A stretch of DNA of 64,000 nucleotides from Desulfotruncus arcticus DSM 17038 (GCF_900113335.1 NZ_FOOX01000005.1:124001-188000); one strand, 5' to 3'; counted from the stretch's first letter, positions 15,328 through 23,992 are shown. Program-made: numbers and translations. Notes: generated by a model not told the origin, from the letters alone.

Positions 15328-16566
15328 TTAATCTTTAAAAGGAAACATGCTGCAGAGTTCTCTCACTTCACCACCGATCTTTTTCATTCTATTACTATCA
15401 TTCCGATTTTTGATTGTACGGAAAATTAAATCTGCAATGGTTTTCATCTCCACTTCCTTCATGCCTCTAGTAGTCATGGCAGGTGTACCAATTCTAATCC
15501 CGCTGGTGATCATGGGGCTTAGCTCCTCAAAAGGTACCGTATTCTTATTCACTGTAATACCCACTTCATCTAATGCTGTTTCCGCTTCTTTCCCGGTAAC
15601 TCCCATATTGGAAAGGTTTATTAGCATCATGTGATTGTCAGTGCCTGCGGATACCAAATGAAATCCAAAATTAGCCAATGAGTCAGCCAAGATCTTGGCA
15701 TTTTTCACCACCTGCTGTTGGTATTCCTTAAACTCCGGCAATAATGCTTCTTGAAACGCCATGGCTTTTGCCGCAATAATATGCATTAACGGCCCCCCTT
15801 GGATTCCGGGGAAAATTGCCTTATCTATGTCTCGGGAATACTTTTCCCGGCAAAGAATTAATCCGCCACGCGGCCCTCGCAAAGTCTTATGAGTAGTAGA
15901 TGTGACAAATTCCGCAAACGGCACGGGACTTGGATGAATACCGGCTGCTACTAAGCCGGCAATATGAGCCATATCTACAAAAAACAAGGCATCTACTTCA
16001 TCACAAATCTCCCGGAATTTATTAAAATCAATAATACGAGGGTAAGAACTTGCTCCTGCCACAATTAACTTTGGTCGATGTTTATGGGCTAACGTTCTGA
16101 CCTGGTCAAAATCTATCCTTTCGCTTTCCTTATTAACCCCATAATGAACAAAATTAAAATACTTACCGGAAATACTTACCGGACTACCATGGGTTAAATG
16201 TCCTCCATGGGAAAGGTCAAAGCCTAAAATTGTGGCTCCCACCGGAACTGCGGCAAAATATACACCCAAGTTGGCAGATGAGCCGGAGTGGGGCTGCACA
16301 TTGGCGTGGTCCGCTCCATATATTTTTTTCACCAAATCTCTAGCTAAATCTTCTACAACATCAACACACTCACAACCGCCGTAATACCTTTTTCCGGGAT
16401 ATCCTTCCGCATATTTATTGGTTAATACTGAGCCGGCTGCCTCCAACACTGCCGGGCTGACAATGTTTTCAGAAGCAATCAGCTCGATTTTATTTGTTTG
16501 ACGGACCTTTTCCGCTTCTATTGCTTGATAAAGTTCCGGGAATGTTTCTTTAATCCTACTACTCAT
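15328..16566 (-). CDS. glyA: Serine hydroxymethyltransferase
   Basis: A 412-residue SHMT with [17 protein letters not shown] near residue 50, the PLP-lysine motif [14 protein letters not shown] near 225, and GVTGKEAE in the small domain. It converts serine and tetrahydrofolate to glycine and methylene-THF, reversibly. Here it is the first gene of a unit with a PLP enzyme and an M20 peptidase, behind a long leader with a repeated element. Being in a catabolic unit suggests a job in using glycine or one-carbon units from a degraded compound, perhaps in addition to a housekeeping role; that is inference. Confidence 0.95.
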   Translation of the reverse strand: MSSRIKETFPELYQAIEAEKVRQTNKIELIASENIVSPAVLEAAGSVLTNKYAEGYPGKRYYGGCECVDVVEDLARDLVKKIYGADHANVQPHSGSSANLGVYFAAVPVGATILGFDLSHGGHLTHGSPVSISGKYFNFVHYGVNKESERIDFDQVRTLAHKHRPKLIVAGASSYPRIIDFNKFREICDEVDALFFVDMAHIAGLVAAGIHPSPVPFAEFVTSTTHKTLRGPRGGLILCREKYSRDIDKAIFPGIQGGPLMHIIAAKAMAFQEALLPEFKEYQQQVVKNAKILADSLANFGFHLVSAGTDNHMMLINLSNMGVTGKEAETALDEVGITVNKNTVPFEELSPMITSGIRIGTPAMTTRGMKEVEMKTIADLIFRTIKNRNDSNRMKKIGGEVRELCSMFPFKD

Positions 16567-16983
16567 ACTTTTACTTTTCCTCCTTCAATAAAGATTTAAT
16601 AAGCTACCTGCTTTTCAGTGCAAATCTTTTTGGGGCACCACTAAATTAGGAATCTACAATCAACTTCAATAAGTTCTGCATAATTTGCATACTCAGACAG
16701 CCAAATGGCCATAATAGCTACATATTTCCTTCTCCTGAAAGCCCCCTTATTATTTCAATTGGCTTTAGCTCCTGATATAATGACACGATAAAAGAAATAT
16801 TACCGGAAACTTTATTTGATTAATAATATATAACACTTTTAAATAGCTTCCTTTGTACTAATAAAACAAAAATTTGGCCATAATTCTATATCCAGAAACC
16901 TTACTAAGTCATGATGAAGATTTTTGGGCTTTACATTCTGCTTCTTTTCCGATACCATTTTCATAGGTGAAAGCCGGATAGGA
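16567..16983. promoter_or_regulatory. Long glyA leader region
   Basis: About 420 bases without a recognised gene. It contains the repeated element copy B (16812-16890). On the minus strand a 23-codon frame beginning MAIWLSEYANYAELIEV with GAAGGAAA upstream is present near 16630-16720; it could be a leader peptide but the evidence is thin. I do not see a riboswitch I can name. Confidence 0.4.
16848..16870 (-). promoter_or_regulatory. Repeated upstream element, copy B
   Basis: Identical over 23 bases to 3082-3104, with flanking similarity on both sides (16812-16890). About 282 bases upstream of glyA. Confidence 0.45.
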
Positions 16984-17030
16984 AAAAGGAAGACGGGGTG
17001 GCAGCCCTTAACGTCTTCCTTTTTATTTTT
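16984..17030. terminator. Strong bidirectional terminator after the orphan FAD subunit
   Basis: AAAAAGGAAGACG and CGTCTTCCTTTTT form a long stem around a GGG...CCC inner pair, with a T-run on both strands. On the minus strand it ends the preA-FAD subunit transcript. Confidence 0.85.
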
Positions 17031-17132
17031 CCGGTCTCGCTGCTCCTGAGATAATGATTGTCAGTGCAGCCTTTAGTTGCACACGTCAATTATTGTCTCA
17101 GATTACCGCCTTCCTTGGCAAGAAAAAACCAC

Positions 17133-17219
17133 TCATTTCCCGACATGGAAACTGAGCAGCAACACCATATCAAATTGTACCTCGGCGGATACAACCTTCC
17201 CTGCCTTAGCAGACAGCAT
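17133..17219 (-). CDS. Possible 28-residue peptide behind the orphan FAD subunit
   Basis: ATG at 17219, preceded by a strong AAAGGAGAAAGG site, opens a 28-codon frame (MLSAKAGKVVSAEVQF, then a hydrophobic end). It follows the FAD subunit by 63 bases, where an iron-sulfur subunit gene would be expected. No similarity to NdhS is visible. Could be a small real gene or a residue of a lost gene. Confidence 0.3.
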   Translation of the reverse strand: MLSAKAGKVVSAEVQFDMVLLLSFHVGK

Positions 17220-17282
17220 ATGTTTCCTTTCTCCTTTACATATTGGTGCAAGAACTGCCAAGCTTCGCTTGGCGCGCTCACC

Positions 17283-18152
17283 TTACCACCTCCCGCTCTC
17301 TGTACCGATCTGGGCCAAGGCCCGGTTAAGAGCGGCTTTGGCAATTGCGCGCTTGTAGTTGGCCGTAGGCCTGGCGCCCAATTTCTCAGCAACTACTTGA
17401 CTGATTATCTCGCCGGCAGCAGCAAACACTTCCGGCTGAGGTTGCTTCCCGGTGAGAAACTCTTCAACTTGGCGGACACGGTAGGCTGTAGTTCCGACAG
17501 CCCCCAGAGCCAAAACAACCTTGCCAATTTCGCCGTTGTCCTCCAGGCTGACCACCAGACCTAAGTTTAACCGGGCAATGGCCAGGGCTTTACGTCTTCC
17601 CAGTTTGACAAAAGTACTATAGGTAGATGGGGTAGGGATTGGCAGCACCATGTAGCTAACGATTTCATCGCTGGCAACATGCGTTTTGTTGATGCCGGCC
17701 AACAGGTCGACCACAGCCACTTCCCGGTCTCCCCGGCTGCTGGTCAAAACTGCTTGGGCATCAAGGGCCAACAAGGCGATGACCGTATCAGCGGCCGGTG
17801 CAGCGTTAACCAAATTTCCCCCAAGCGTTCCCGTATTACGGATTTGCGGGGAACCCACTGAACTTGCTGCCTGAGCTAATACGGGCAAGTACTTTCGGAT
17901 TAACGGATTCTGTTCAATCTGCGTAAAAGTAGTCATACTGCCGATGACTAGGCGATCATCATCCTCGGTAATCCCCCGCAGCTCTGGGATATAGCCTAAG
18001 TCCAGGATATAGTCCGGTTTTATGGCACCCTCCCTTAGTTGAATAATCAGATCCGTGCCACCGGCCAGGATCTTGGTTGTATGTGGAGCTTGACTCAAAT
18101 ATCCGGCAGCCTCAGCCACAATCGCCGGCTGATAGTAATCCATTACCCGCAT
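17283..18152 (-). CDS. Orphan FAD-binding subunit of the molybdenum hydroxylase family (NdhF paralogue)
   Basis: A 289-residue protein aligning end to end with NdhF (9050-9919) at clearly more than half of positions by eye: ILAGGTDLIIQLRE, GTLGGNLVNAAPAADT, LGRRKALAIARLNLGL are shared. ATG 18152 follows AAGGAGGGAGC. Unlike ndhF it has no iron-sulfur or molybdenum subunit gene after it; instead a PreA-like oxidoreductase gene precedes it by 86 bases. Its DNA is visibly richer in G and C than the ndh operon. It may serve as a flavin electron-transfer partner for the PreA-like protein or supply a second FAD subunit to the hydroxylase. Confidence 0.88.
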   Translation of the reverse strand: MRVMDYYQPAIVAEAAGYLSQAPHTTKILAGGTDLIIQLREGAIKPDYILDLGYIPELRGITEDDDRLVIGSMTTFTQIEQNPLIRKYLPVLAQAASSVGSPQIRNTGTLGGNLVNAAPAADTVIALLALDAQAVLTSSRGDREVAVVDLLAGINKTHVASDEIVSYMVLPIPTPSTYSTFVKLGRRKALAIARLNLGLVVSLEDNGEIGKVVLALGAVGTTAYRVRQVEEFLTGKQPQPEVFAAAGEIISQVVAEKLGARPTANYKRAIAKAALNRALAQIGTESGRW

Positions 18153-18238
18153 GATGCTCCCTCCTTATCCCTCCAATCAGCATATCATTTCACCCTCCTA
18201 AAACATTTAATCGAAGGATCACATGTATTGTTGGGGAC

Positions 18239-19390
18239 CTAGGCTAATGCCGCCGAACCACTCGGGCACCACTGCACACATGCGCCGCAGCCGTCACAAT
18301 CCGACTTGCTTACCCGGCAAACGTTTCCATTACTGGAAATAGCACGGTACATGCAGACCTTTTGACAAATGCCGCAGTTGGTGCATTTATCTTCATCAAT
18401 ATTGGCAAACATCGGCGGTAACTTGGCCAATTCTTCCGTCGTTGTGATATATGGCAAAGCGATACCCCGGATTTCGTCGAGTGATTGATAACCTTTCAGA
18501 TCCATCCATTCTTCAAGGTCCTTCAGCCATTTACCGATTATGCCATAGCCGTTCCACATGATCGCAGTTGCGGTTTGCACCGTGGTGGCGCCAAGCATAA
18601 TGTATTCCACAATTTCCTTAAAACTCATCACTCCGCCGATAGCCGAGATGGGGAGATCGACCTTACGGGCTACTTCCGATAGATGCCGCATAACAATCGG
18701 TTTGATGGCCGGACCGGAATAACCACCGTACGCGCGTAAGAGAGGTTTACCAGTCTCAATGTCGACGCCCGCGAAAGAACGAATCGAATTGCTGATGGTT
18801 ACCCCCTCGGCACCTGCTTCTTTAACGGCCATCGCTACTTCAACCATGTCAAAGACGGTGGGAGTTAGTTTAACCGTCAACGGAATCTTGGCGGCACTTT
18901 TGGCTGCTTTAGCTTGTTTAAATGTCAATTCCGGGCTCTTGCCGATATGCATGCCGACGCCTTGCGCCGGCATGGGGCATGAAACATTGAGTTCCAAGAC
19001 GTCAACCATGCCGGTAGCTTGAATCTCATCTACCAATACAGCGGTGTCGTCTGGATTGGGCATAGCGAGGATACTGGCCTGAATGACAGCTCCCCCTTCT
19101 TTGGCTACCGCCAGGTCTTCTTTAATCCAGGCTTCTCTGGTTTTGGTTGTGAACAACTCTAAATTAACCATACCAATGGGTTTACCACCATGCCGGATAA
19201 TCTGAAAACGTCCGTTACGCGGATGTGCCGCCCAATCTTGAATCGGTCCGATCGTTTTAGGAACTACACCGCCGATTCCCGCCAAGCCGGCAATCCTCAT
19301 TCCTTCGCCATCCCAACTCGGTGCGGCAGAAGCCAAAACCAGCGGGTTTTTAAATTCCACGCCTGCAAAATTCACTTTTAAGTTAGCCAT
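18239..19390 (-). CDS. PreA-like FMN/ferredoxin oxidoreductase (dihydropyrimidine dehydrogenase family)
   Basis: A 383-residue protein. Residues 1-300 are a dihydroorotate/dihydropyrimidine dehydrogenase-type TIM barrel with FMN (NFAGVEFKNPLVLASAAPS, LELNVSCPM, SAIGGVMSF, GATTVQTATAIM). The last 60 residues hold two [4Fe-4S] motifs, CTNCGICQKVC and CDGCGACVQWCP. The frame runs up to 19480, but ATG 19390 after AAAGGTGG gives the normal start MANLKVNFAG. PreA normally pairs with PreT to reduce uracil or thymine; no preT is visible, and the neighbour is an FAD subunit of the xanthine-dehydrogenase family. A deleted copy is at 9940-10110. Confidence 0.85.
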   Translation of the reverse strand: MANLKVNFAGVEFKNPLVLASAAPSWDGEGMRIAGLAGIGGVVPKTIGPIQDWAAHPRNGRFQIIRHGGKPIGMVNLELFTTKTREAWIKEDLAVAKEGGAVIQASILAMPNPDDTAVLVDEIQATGMVDVLELNVSCPMPAQGVGMHIGKSPELTFKQAKAAKSAAKIPLTVKLTPTVFDMVEVAMAVKEAGAEGVTISNSIRSFAGVDIETGKPLLRAYGGYSGPAIKPIVMRHLSEVARKVDLPISAIGGVMSFKEIVEYIMLGATTVQTATAIMWNGYGIIGKWLKDLEEWMDLKGYQSLDEIRGIALPYITTTEELAKLPPMFANIDEDKCTNCGICQKVCMYRAISSNGNVCRVSKSDCDGCGACVQWCPSGSAALA

Positions 19391-19575
19391 AATTTTCCAC
19401 CTTTCAACTGTTATTATCGCGTGATTTTTGGGTTCTCTTGTAGTTCCCACACGCCATCCGGTTCTTACGACGCCATGCAACCAGAATTTCTAATGTCGAC
19501 TAATTCTCTCTTTCCGGCACATCATCCTTTGGACCAACAACCTAAACCGCAGTCTAATTTTCTGTTGCAATTATA

Positions 19576-20038
19576 CAAGATCAGACTCCAAAATTGCCTT
19601 TACAGCCATGGTCATGGCCGCAAGCCCCGACTTCATGTCCGAAGCTCCACGACCATAGAGACGGCCATCCGCAAGATCACCGGACCAACTGCCGTGCCGC
19701 CCGCTTTCCTGCGCACCCGCCGGGATTACGTCCACATGGCCGTTCAAGAGCAGAGACTTTCCTCCCCCCCACGCCTTGAAGGATTCCCACTACATTAGGG
19801 CGCCCCTCGTACCCGCGGGAGACTTCTACGAAAGCGGGATGTTTCCACAAGGCGTCCAGGGAGGGCTCAAAAACGTCAACGGTTAGACCCGTTTCCTTTA
19901 AGCTGCCGGCAATCAACTGCTGGTTGGCCCCTCCTCTCCAGTTACGCTCGGAACCCGAATCAGATCCTGGAGAAAGCCAACGATGGTTGTCTGATTTCGT
20001 TCGATCCATTATTGGTTCATCAGCTGACTGTGGTCCAT
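19576..20038 (-). pseudogene. Decayed M20 peptidase, N-terminal third only
   Basis: From ATG 20038 on the minus strand the DNA encodes MDHSQLMNQ, a stop, then WIERNQTTIVGFLQDLIRVP and SVTGEEGP, a frameshift, LTVDVFEPSLDALWKHPAFV, further shifts, and DGRLYGRGASDMKSGLAAMT ending at VKAILES. This follows the intact peptidase at 12459-13721 almost residue for residue for about 150 of 420 positions, then is cut off at 19576. At least one stop and two frameshifts make it non-functional. It precedes the PreA-like gene. Confidence 0.88.
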
Positions 20039-20113
20039 AGGTTCCCCCTCCTCATTGAACCGACTGCCCTCTAACATTTCGCGTTGGCCGACATATAACC
20101 TTTGGATTATAAA

Positions 20114-20144
20114 CACAAAGTACTTTTGTTATTTTTGTACCAAT
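20114..20144. promoter_or_regulatory. GTACAAA-type site upstream of the decayed peptidase/preA unit
   Basis: CACAAAGTAC and TTTTTGTACC lie close together, about 75-105 bases before the decayed peptidase start. They match the half-site seen upstream of yqeB, glyA and pucR. Confidence 0.35.
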
Positions 20145-20202
20145 AGCTTACGTTCCACAATAACAAAATAGCAGTTGCACCAAACATCACATCGTGAATA
20201 CG

Positions 20203-20602
20203 TCAAAAGGCTCTCACCTTTATCGCGAAAGCCTTTTGCAATTCATGATTAAGTCGATATCTGCACTGAGCCATGAATGAGTACCTGCATTGTGTATAAT
20301 ACCTTGTCGCGAAGGTTCGGATTTGGGGGAATCCGGTTGTTACAATGCGCAGTACTTCTTTGACTCCTTTTCTTTTGTCGTCTTTGTCTGGTGATAGGCT
20401 AATGCCGGGGATAAGTTGGCGCAGGCCTACTTTAATTCGGTTTAGGTTATTTAAAAACCGTCTGACATAGAATTGCAGATGGGATGGTGCCCAGCCCAGG
20501 TATTTTAAGAGCTCTAAGCAAGCTCGGAGGGAGTTATTAGAGCAAAGGTAAAAGGCTTTAGCAGTACAAGCATTTCCGACCTCGATGTTCAGCTTTAGCT
20601 GA
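20203..20602 (-). pseudogene. Unidentified coding remnant, possibly of an insertion sequence
   Basis: A frame of about 130 codons with no start codon, open on the minus strand from 20602 to a TGA at 20203. It has a natural protein look: SNNSLRACLELLKYLGW, FYVRRFLNNLNRIKVGLRQL, IPGISLSPDKDDKRKGVKEV, ending QKAFAIKVRAF. Near its end the DNA has two similar blocks, ATATCTGCACTGAGCCATGA and GTACCTGCATTGTG, like the subterminal repeats of insertion sequences. The identity is not known to me; a transposase fragment is one option. Confidence 0.4.
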
Positions 20603-20604
20603 AC
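20587..20604. terminator. Perfect palindrome after the aminotransferase
   Basis: GTTCAGCT, two bases, AGCTGAAC: an 8-base arm palindrome starting five bases after the aminotransferase stop. There is no T-run, so termination is doubtful. Confidence 0.4.
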
Positions 20605-20608
20605 GAGT

Positions 20609-21799
20609 TCACTTAAGCCTCAGGTCTTGGGCCAGTTTAGTAAATGCAGGTAAAGAATTCATCACAGTATCCAACGATACACTGAAGGAAAGCCTAAAAT
20701 AACCGGGCATATCAAAATCTATACCTGGCACCACCACTATGTTATATTTGAGAGCAAATTTAATAAATTCAATATCGTCGGGCATAGGTGAACGCGGGAA
20801 AAGATAAAATGTGCCTGCCGGTTTAACAACATCAAAACCTAAACTGGTTAAATGGTTATATAACATATTTCTTTTTTCTAAATACCCTTCTATATCCGCT
20901 TCTTCCCTCTGCAAATTTGTAACAAGCCTTTGCATTAATGCCGGTGCATTTACAAACCCCAGCGCCCTGTTACAAAAATTTAAACCCTTAAATATTAAAT
21001 CCGCATCCTTGATCTCAGGATGCATCGCAACATAACCTATTCGCTCACCAGGCAGGGCCAAGTCCTTACTATGAGAAGTTACTACAAAACTGTTGCGCAC
21101 ATGTTTAAAAATACTTGGTACAGTTAATCCATCAAAAACCAGCTTGGAATAAGGTTCGTCGGAAATAAGATAAATGGTATTATTAAATTCTTCCTCTTTA
21201 GCCCGCAGCAGTTGTCCCAATTCTTTAATACTTTTTTCGGGATAAATAACACCCGTAGGGTTATTGGGTGAATTTATAATAATGGCCTTGGTTTTAGCGG
21301 TAATATTTTCAGCCAATAATTCTAGATTTAACTGGAAATCAGCATTTGTTTTAACTTTCTTGATTACACCACCGTAGTTATCGATATAGGCCCTGTATAA
21401 AGGAAAATAGGGAACCAAAACTATTACCTCTTCGCCGGGGTTGAGGATAGTTTTCAACAGAATATTTAACCCGCCGCCTGCACCACATGACATTACGATA
21501 TGGTTGGGACTGAAATCCAAACCGCAGTTTTCTTGCAATACTTGTGCTATAGCCTCCCTTGTTTCTAAATAGCCGGCGTTGCTCATATAACGGTGCATGC
21601 CCGGTGTAGGGTTTAAAGCTATTCTTTTTAATTCTTCGTGAAAAGCGGCAGGAGGTTCAACTCCCGGGTTACCAATAGTAAAATTATAAACTTTGTCTTC
21701 CCCATAGATACTTTTTAGACGCTCCCCTTCTTCAAACAATTTTCTTAACCATGAAGGTTTAGAAAGATCTTCAGTTATTTTTTGGCTTATAGACATCAT
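20609..21799 (-). CDS. PLP-dependent class I/II aminotransferase
   Basis: A 396-residue aminotransferase of fold type I: NFTIGNPGVEPP at the substrate-binding N-terminus, SCGAGGGLNI, INSPNNPTGVIY, SDEPYSKLVFDG and the Schiff-base motif SHSKDLALPGERIGY around residue 240, ending with an Arg region FRLSFS that binds the substrate carboxylate. The frame extends to 21895, but paired ATGs at 21799/21796 after GAAAGGTG are the likely start. It resembles aspartate/aromatic aminotransferases; substrate unknown. Alone between an IS-like scar and a 350-base structured intergenic region. Confidence 0.9.
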   Translation of the reverse strand: MMSISQKITEDLSKPSWLRKLFEEGERLKSIYGEDKVYNFTIGNPGVEPPAAFHEELKRIALNPTPGMHRYMSNAGYLETREAIAQVLQENCGLDFSPNHIVMSCGAGGGLNILLKTILNPGEEVIVLVPYFPLYRAYIDNYGGVIKKVKTNADFQLNLELLAENITAKTKAIIINSPNNPTGVIYPEKSIKELGQLLRAKEEEFNNTIYLISDEPYSKLVFDGLTVPSIFKHVRNSFVVTSHSKDLALPGERIGYVAMHPEIKDADLIFKGLNFCNRALGFVNAPALMQRLVTNLQREEADIEGYLEKRNMLYNHLTSLGFDVVKPAGTFYLFPRSPMPDDIEFIKFALKYNIVVVPGIDFDMPGYFRLSFSVSLDTVMNSLPAFTKLAQDLRLK

Positions 21800-21899
21800 T
21801 TTTTCACCTTTCTTTTCAACATAATTAAATTGTTCATACCTTGGTCGTACCAGTATATTATTAATTACGTTTAATAGTCTATTTTTCCTTCCCATATTA

Positions 21900-22250
21900 T
21901 TAGAAAATAGCTAAAATCTTTATGCCTTAGCAGGGACTGTATCCTCTTGGGGGATAATTTAAAGTTACAATTAGACGTTCATGCCGCTAGTGCGGCACCA
22001 TCAGAGGATGAAAAATAGATACCGTAGGCAAGGTGATCCGTTGGTTCCCGGAGTAAGCGTAGCACTGGACGCGATCTATAGCTCGTCAAATCCCCAAAGT
22101 TTGACCCCGTAAGGGCGTAAAGTTTCACCGGGCTGTCTGATGTAAGCGTTAGCTATAGGTAACTATAAAAGATACAAGGAAAATTGCGCAGCGCACGGAG
22201 GGAACCACCGGAGCGCCAGATACAAGTAACTAAAAACTTTTTCGGAATAG
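21900..22250. other. Non-coding, hairpin-rich region of distinct composition
   Basis: About 350 bases without a convincing frame. It contains a hairpin GCCGC-TAGT-GCGGC (21983-21996) and several short GC-rich inverted pieces, unlike the AT-rich gaps nearby. It could be a structured RNA, a leader of the aminotransferase gene on the minus strand, or a mobile-element scar. No named RNA family was recognised. Confidence 0.4.
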
Positions 22251-22289
22251 AAAAGCCCCGGATATGTGCACTCCCATGTACCCGGGGTT
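22251..22289 (-). terminator. Terminator of the ASKHA gene
   Basis: On the minus strand ACCCCGG pairs with CCGGGGC around a 20-base partly paired loop and is followed by CTTTTCT. It starts just after the stop at 22296. Confidence 0.75.
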
Positions 22290-22295
22290 CTGTTT

Positions 22296-23882
22296 CTAAT
22301 CCACCAGAAGGCCTCTCGCAAGCATTTTCTTTTTAACCGTGGGGTAATAGTCTAAATTAGTATGGGGTAGAAATCTGCTCCCAACAAATTTATTCATAAA
22401 AACCTCACTGGCGTTTAGTTCAAAATAAGTTATGGAGCGTGATATTTCCTCGGCTTCACGCAGGCAATCTTCCGATATCAGCGCCAGTCTTGCACCTTCC
22501 CCGGAACTGTTGCCCAACCTGATCATCCGGTCGCGCTGGAGATCCGGGTATAACCCAATGGTTACGGCAGATTCCAGGTCCAGGTATTGCCCAAAGGCCC
22601 CGGCGGCGTAAAAGGTCTCAATCTCTTCAAATCTGCAGCCCACACTTTCCAGTAAATATTCCAGGGCGGCGTTGACCGCACCTTTGGTGCGCATGATATT
22701 GTCAATGTCCGTTTGAGTAAAGGTTATGGCAGTGTTGTTTTCTGCTTCCGAAGCCGGAACAACAGTAAACTCTTTATTACTGTCTTTAAATTTTCCCGCT
22801 CTGTTGATAACTCCCGCTAGTAATAATTCGGCCAGGCAGTCAACCAATCCGGAGCCGCAGATACCGCAAGGCTTTTGAGAGGCAACGGTTTTGTAATGCA
22901 CTGCACCCGTTTGTTCATCTATGCGCACCTCATACACCGCTCCCGGCTCGGCCCGCATGCCATGCCGGGCCACACCACCTTCCAGGGCGGGACCGGCAGC
23001 TCCGGCGCAGGCGGTCAGCCATTCGGAATTGCCCAAAACCATTTCCCCATTGGTCCCTATATCTACAAATAAAGCCAGGTCAGTTTTCTTATGCATGCCG
23101 CTGGCCAAAATACCACTGATTATATCTCCCCCCACGTAACTCCCCACACCGGGCAAACAGTAAAGAGACGCCAGTGGGTTAATATCCAGTCCCAGGCTGG
23201 CAGCGTTGATAAACCCGGGGTGATTCACTACCGGAATATAAGGCAACATACAAATTCTGGAGGGATCAAGCCCAAGCAATAAATGCACCATGGTGGTATT
23301 GGCGCCTACCGTGACAGCGCTGATCTCATGCTTGGAAATTTTAAATTCATTTATCAGGCGTGAAATTAAGCTGTTTAACGTTTGAACAATTGCCTGTTGA
23401 AATTTTTTTCTTCCGCCCTCATCAGCGGCCAAATATATTCTGGTTAAAATATCTTCTCCGTATTGAACCTGTCCATTGTAATCGGCGGCAGAACCAAGCG
23501 TTTTGCCGGTAGTTAAGTCCACCAGATAGCCCACCACTGTTGTGGTTCCGATATCAACCGCAATTCCGTAATGGCGGGAACTGGTGTCCCCGGGTTCAAC
23601 GTCAATGACCTGCCAGATACCGTTAAATTGGGCTAATGTGACGGTTACCTGCCAATTAGCACCCCAAAGCACTTCACTGACTTTATTTAGAATAGGTAAT
23701 GGCATATACGCGTTGTGGAAACCTTCAGGCAGTTTATCCTTCAACCTGTCAACATCGGCAAGGTTGTTTAACAGGCTGGGTGGTTCAAGCTGAAGATGGA
23801 ATTTTCGCGTAATAGGCTTTATATCTACATCCACCAGAACACGGTTTTGTAAAATTGTATTATTAGTGCCGGTTACAGACAA
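22296..23882 (-). CDS. ASKHA-domain corrinoid-activation ATPase (RACo/RamA-like) lacking the ferredoxin domain
   Basis: A 528-residue DUF4445-type protein. YGIAVDIGTTTVVGY near residue 110 and LFVDIGTNGEMVLG near 270 are the ATP phosphate loops of the ASKHA fold; ACAGAAGPALEGG and CGICGSGLVDCLAELL are also typical. In RACo and RamA a [2Fe-2S] ferredoxin domain of about 95 residues comes first; here the protein starts at a TTG (23882) seven bases after AGAGGTG, directly with the linker domain, so that domain is absent. Family members use ATP to help reduce the cobalt of corrinoid methyltransferases. No corrinoid protein or methyltransferase gene is adjacent. Confidence 0.85.
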   Translation of the reverse strand: MSVTGTNNTILQNRVLVDVDIKPITRKFHLQLEPPSLLNNLADVDRLKDKLPEGFHNAYMPLPILNKVSEVLWGANWQVTVTLAQFNGIWQVIDVEPGDTSSRHYGIAVDIGTTTVVGYLVDLTTGKTLGSAADYNGQVQYGEDILTRIYLAADEGGRKKFQQAIVQTLNSLISRLINEFKISKHEISAVTVGANTTMVHLLLGLDPSRICMLPYIPVVNHPGFINAASLGLDINPLASLYCLPGVGSYVGGDIISGILASGMHKKTDLALFVDIGTNGEMVLGNSEWLTACAGAAGPALEGGVARHGMRAEPGAVYEVRIDEQTGAVHYKTVASQKPCGICGSGLVDCLAELLLAGVINRAGKFKDSNKEFTVVPASEAENNTAITFTQTDIDNIMRTKGAVNAALEYLLESVGCRFEEIETFYAAGAFGQYLDLESAVTIGLYPDLQRDRMIRLGNSSGEGARLALISEDCLREAEEISRSITYFELNASEVFMNKFVGSRFLPHTNLDYYPTVKKKMLARGLLVD

Positions 23883-23992
23883 AAATGCACACCTCTTTTT
23901 AATCTATTCAATATTTTTAATATATCACAGTAAGTTGATTTACGAAACATTAAAAACCGGCCGTTTAATTAGTTTCCTAAGCGCGCGTGCAG

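Noticed and set aside
16567-16811. Tetrahydrofolate or glycine riboswitch before glyA
   Set aside because: I looked for the conserved cores of these RNAs in the minus-strand leader and did not find them; a covariance-model search would settle it.
17058-17564. 168-codon plus-strand frame near the orphan FAD subunit
   Set aside because: It overlaps the terminal part of the FAD subunit gene in antisense and has no recognisable domain or ribosome site.
19391-19480. 30-residue N-terminal extension of the PreA-like protein
   Set aside because: A good ribosome site precedes the ATG at 19390, and the remnant copy at 10110 begins at the same residue, so the extension is untranslated.
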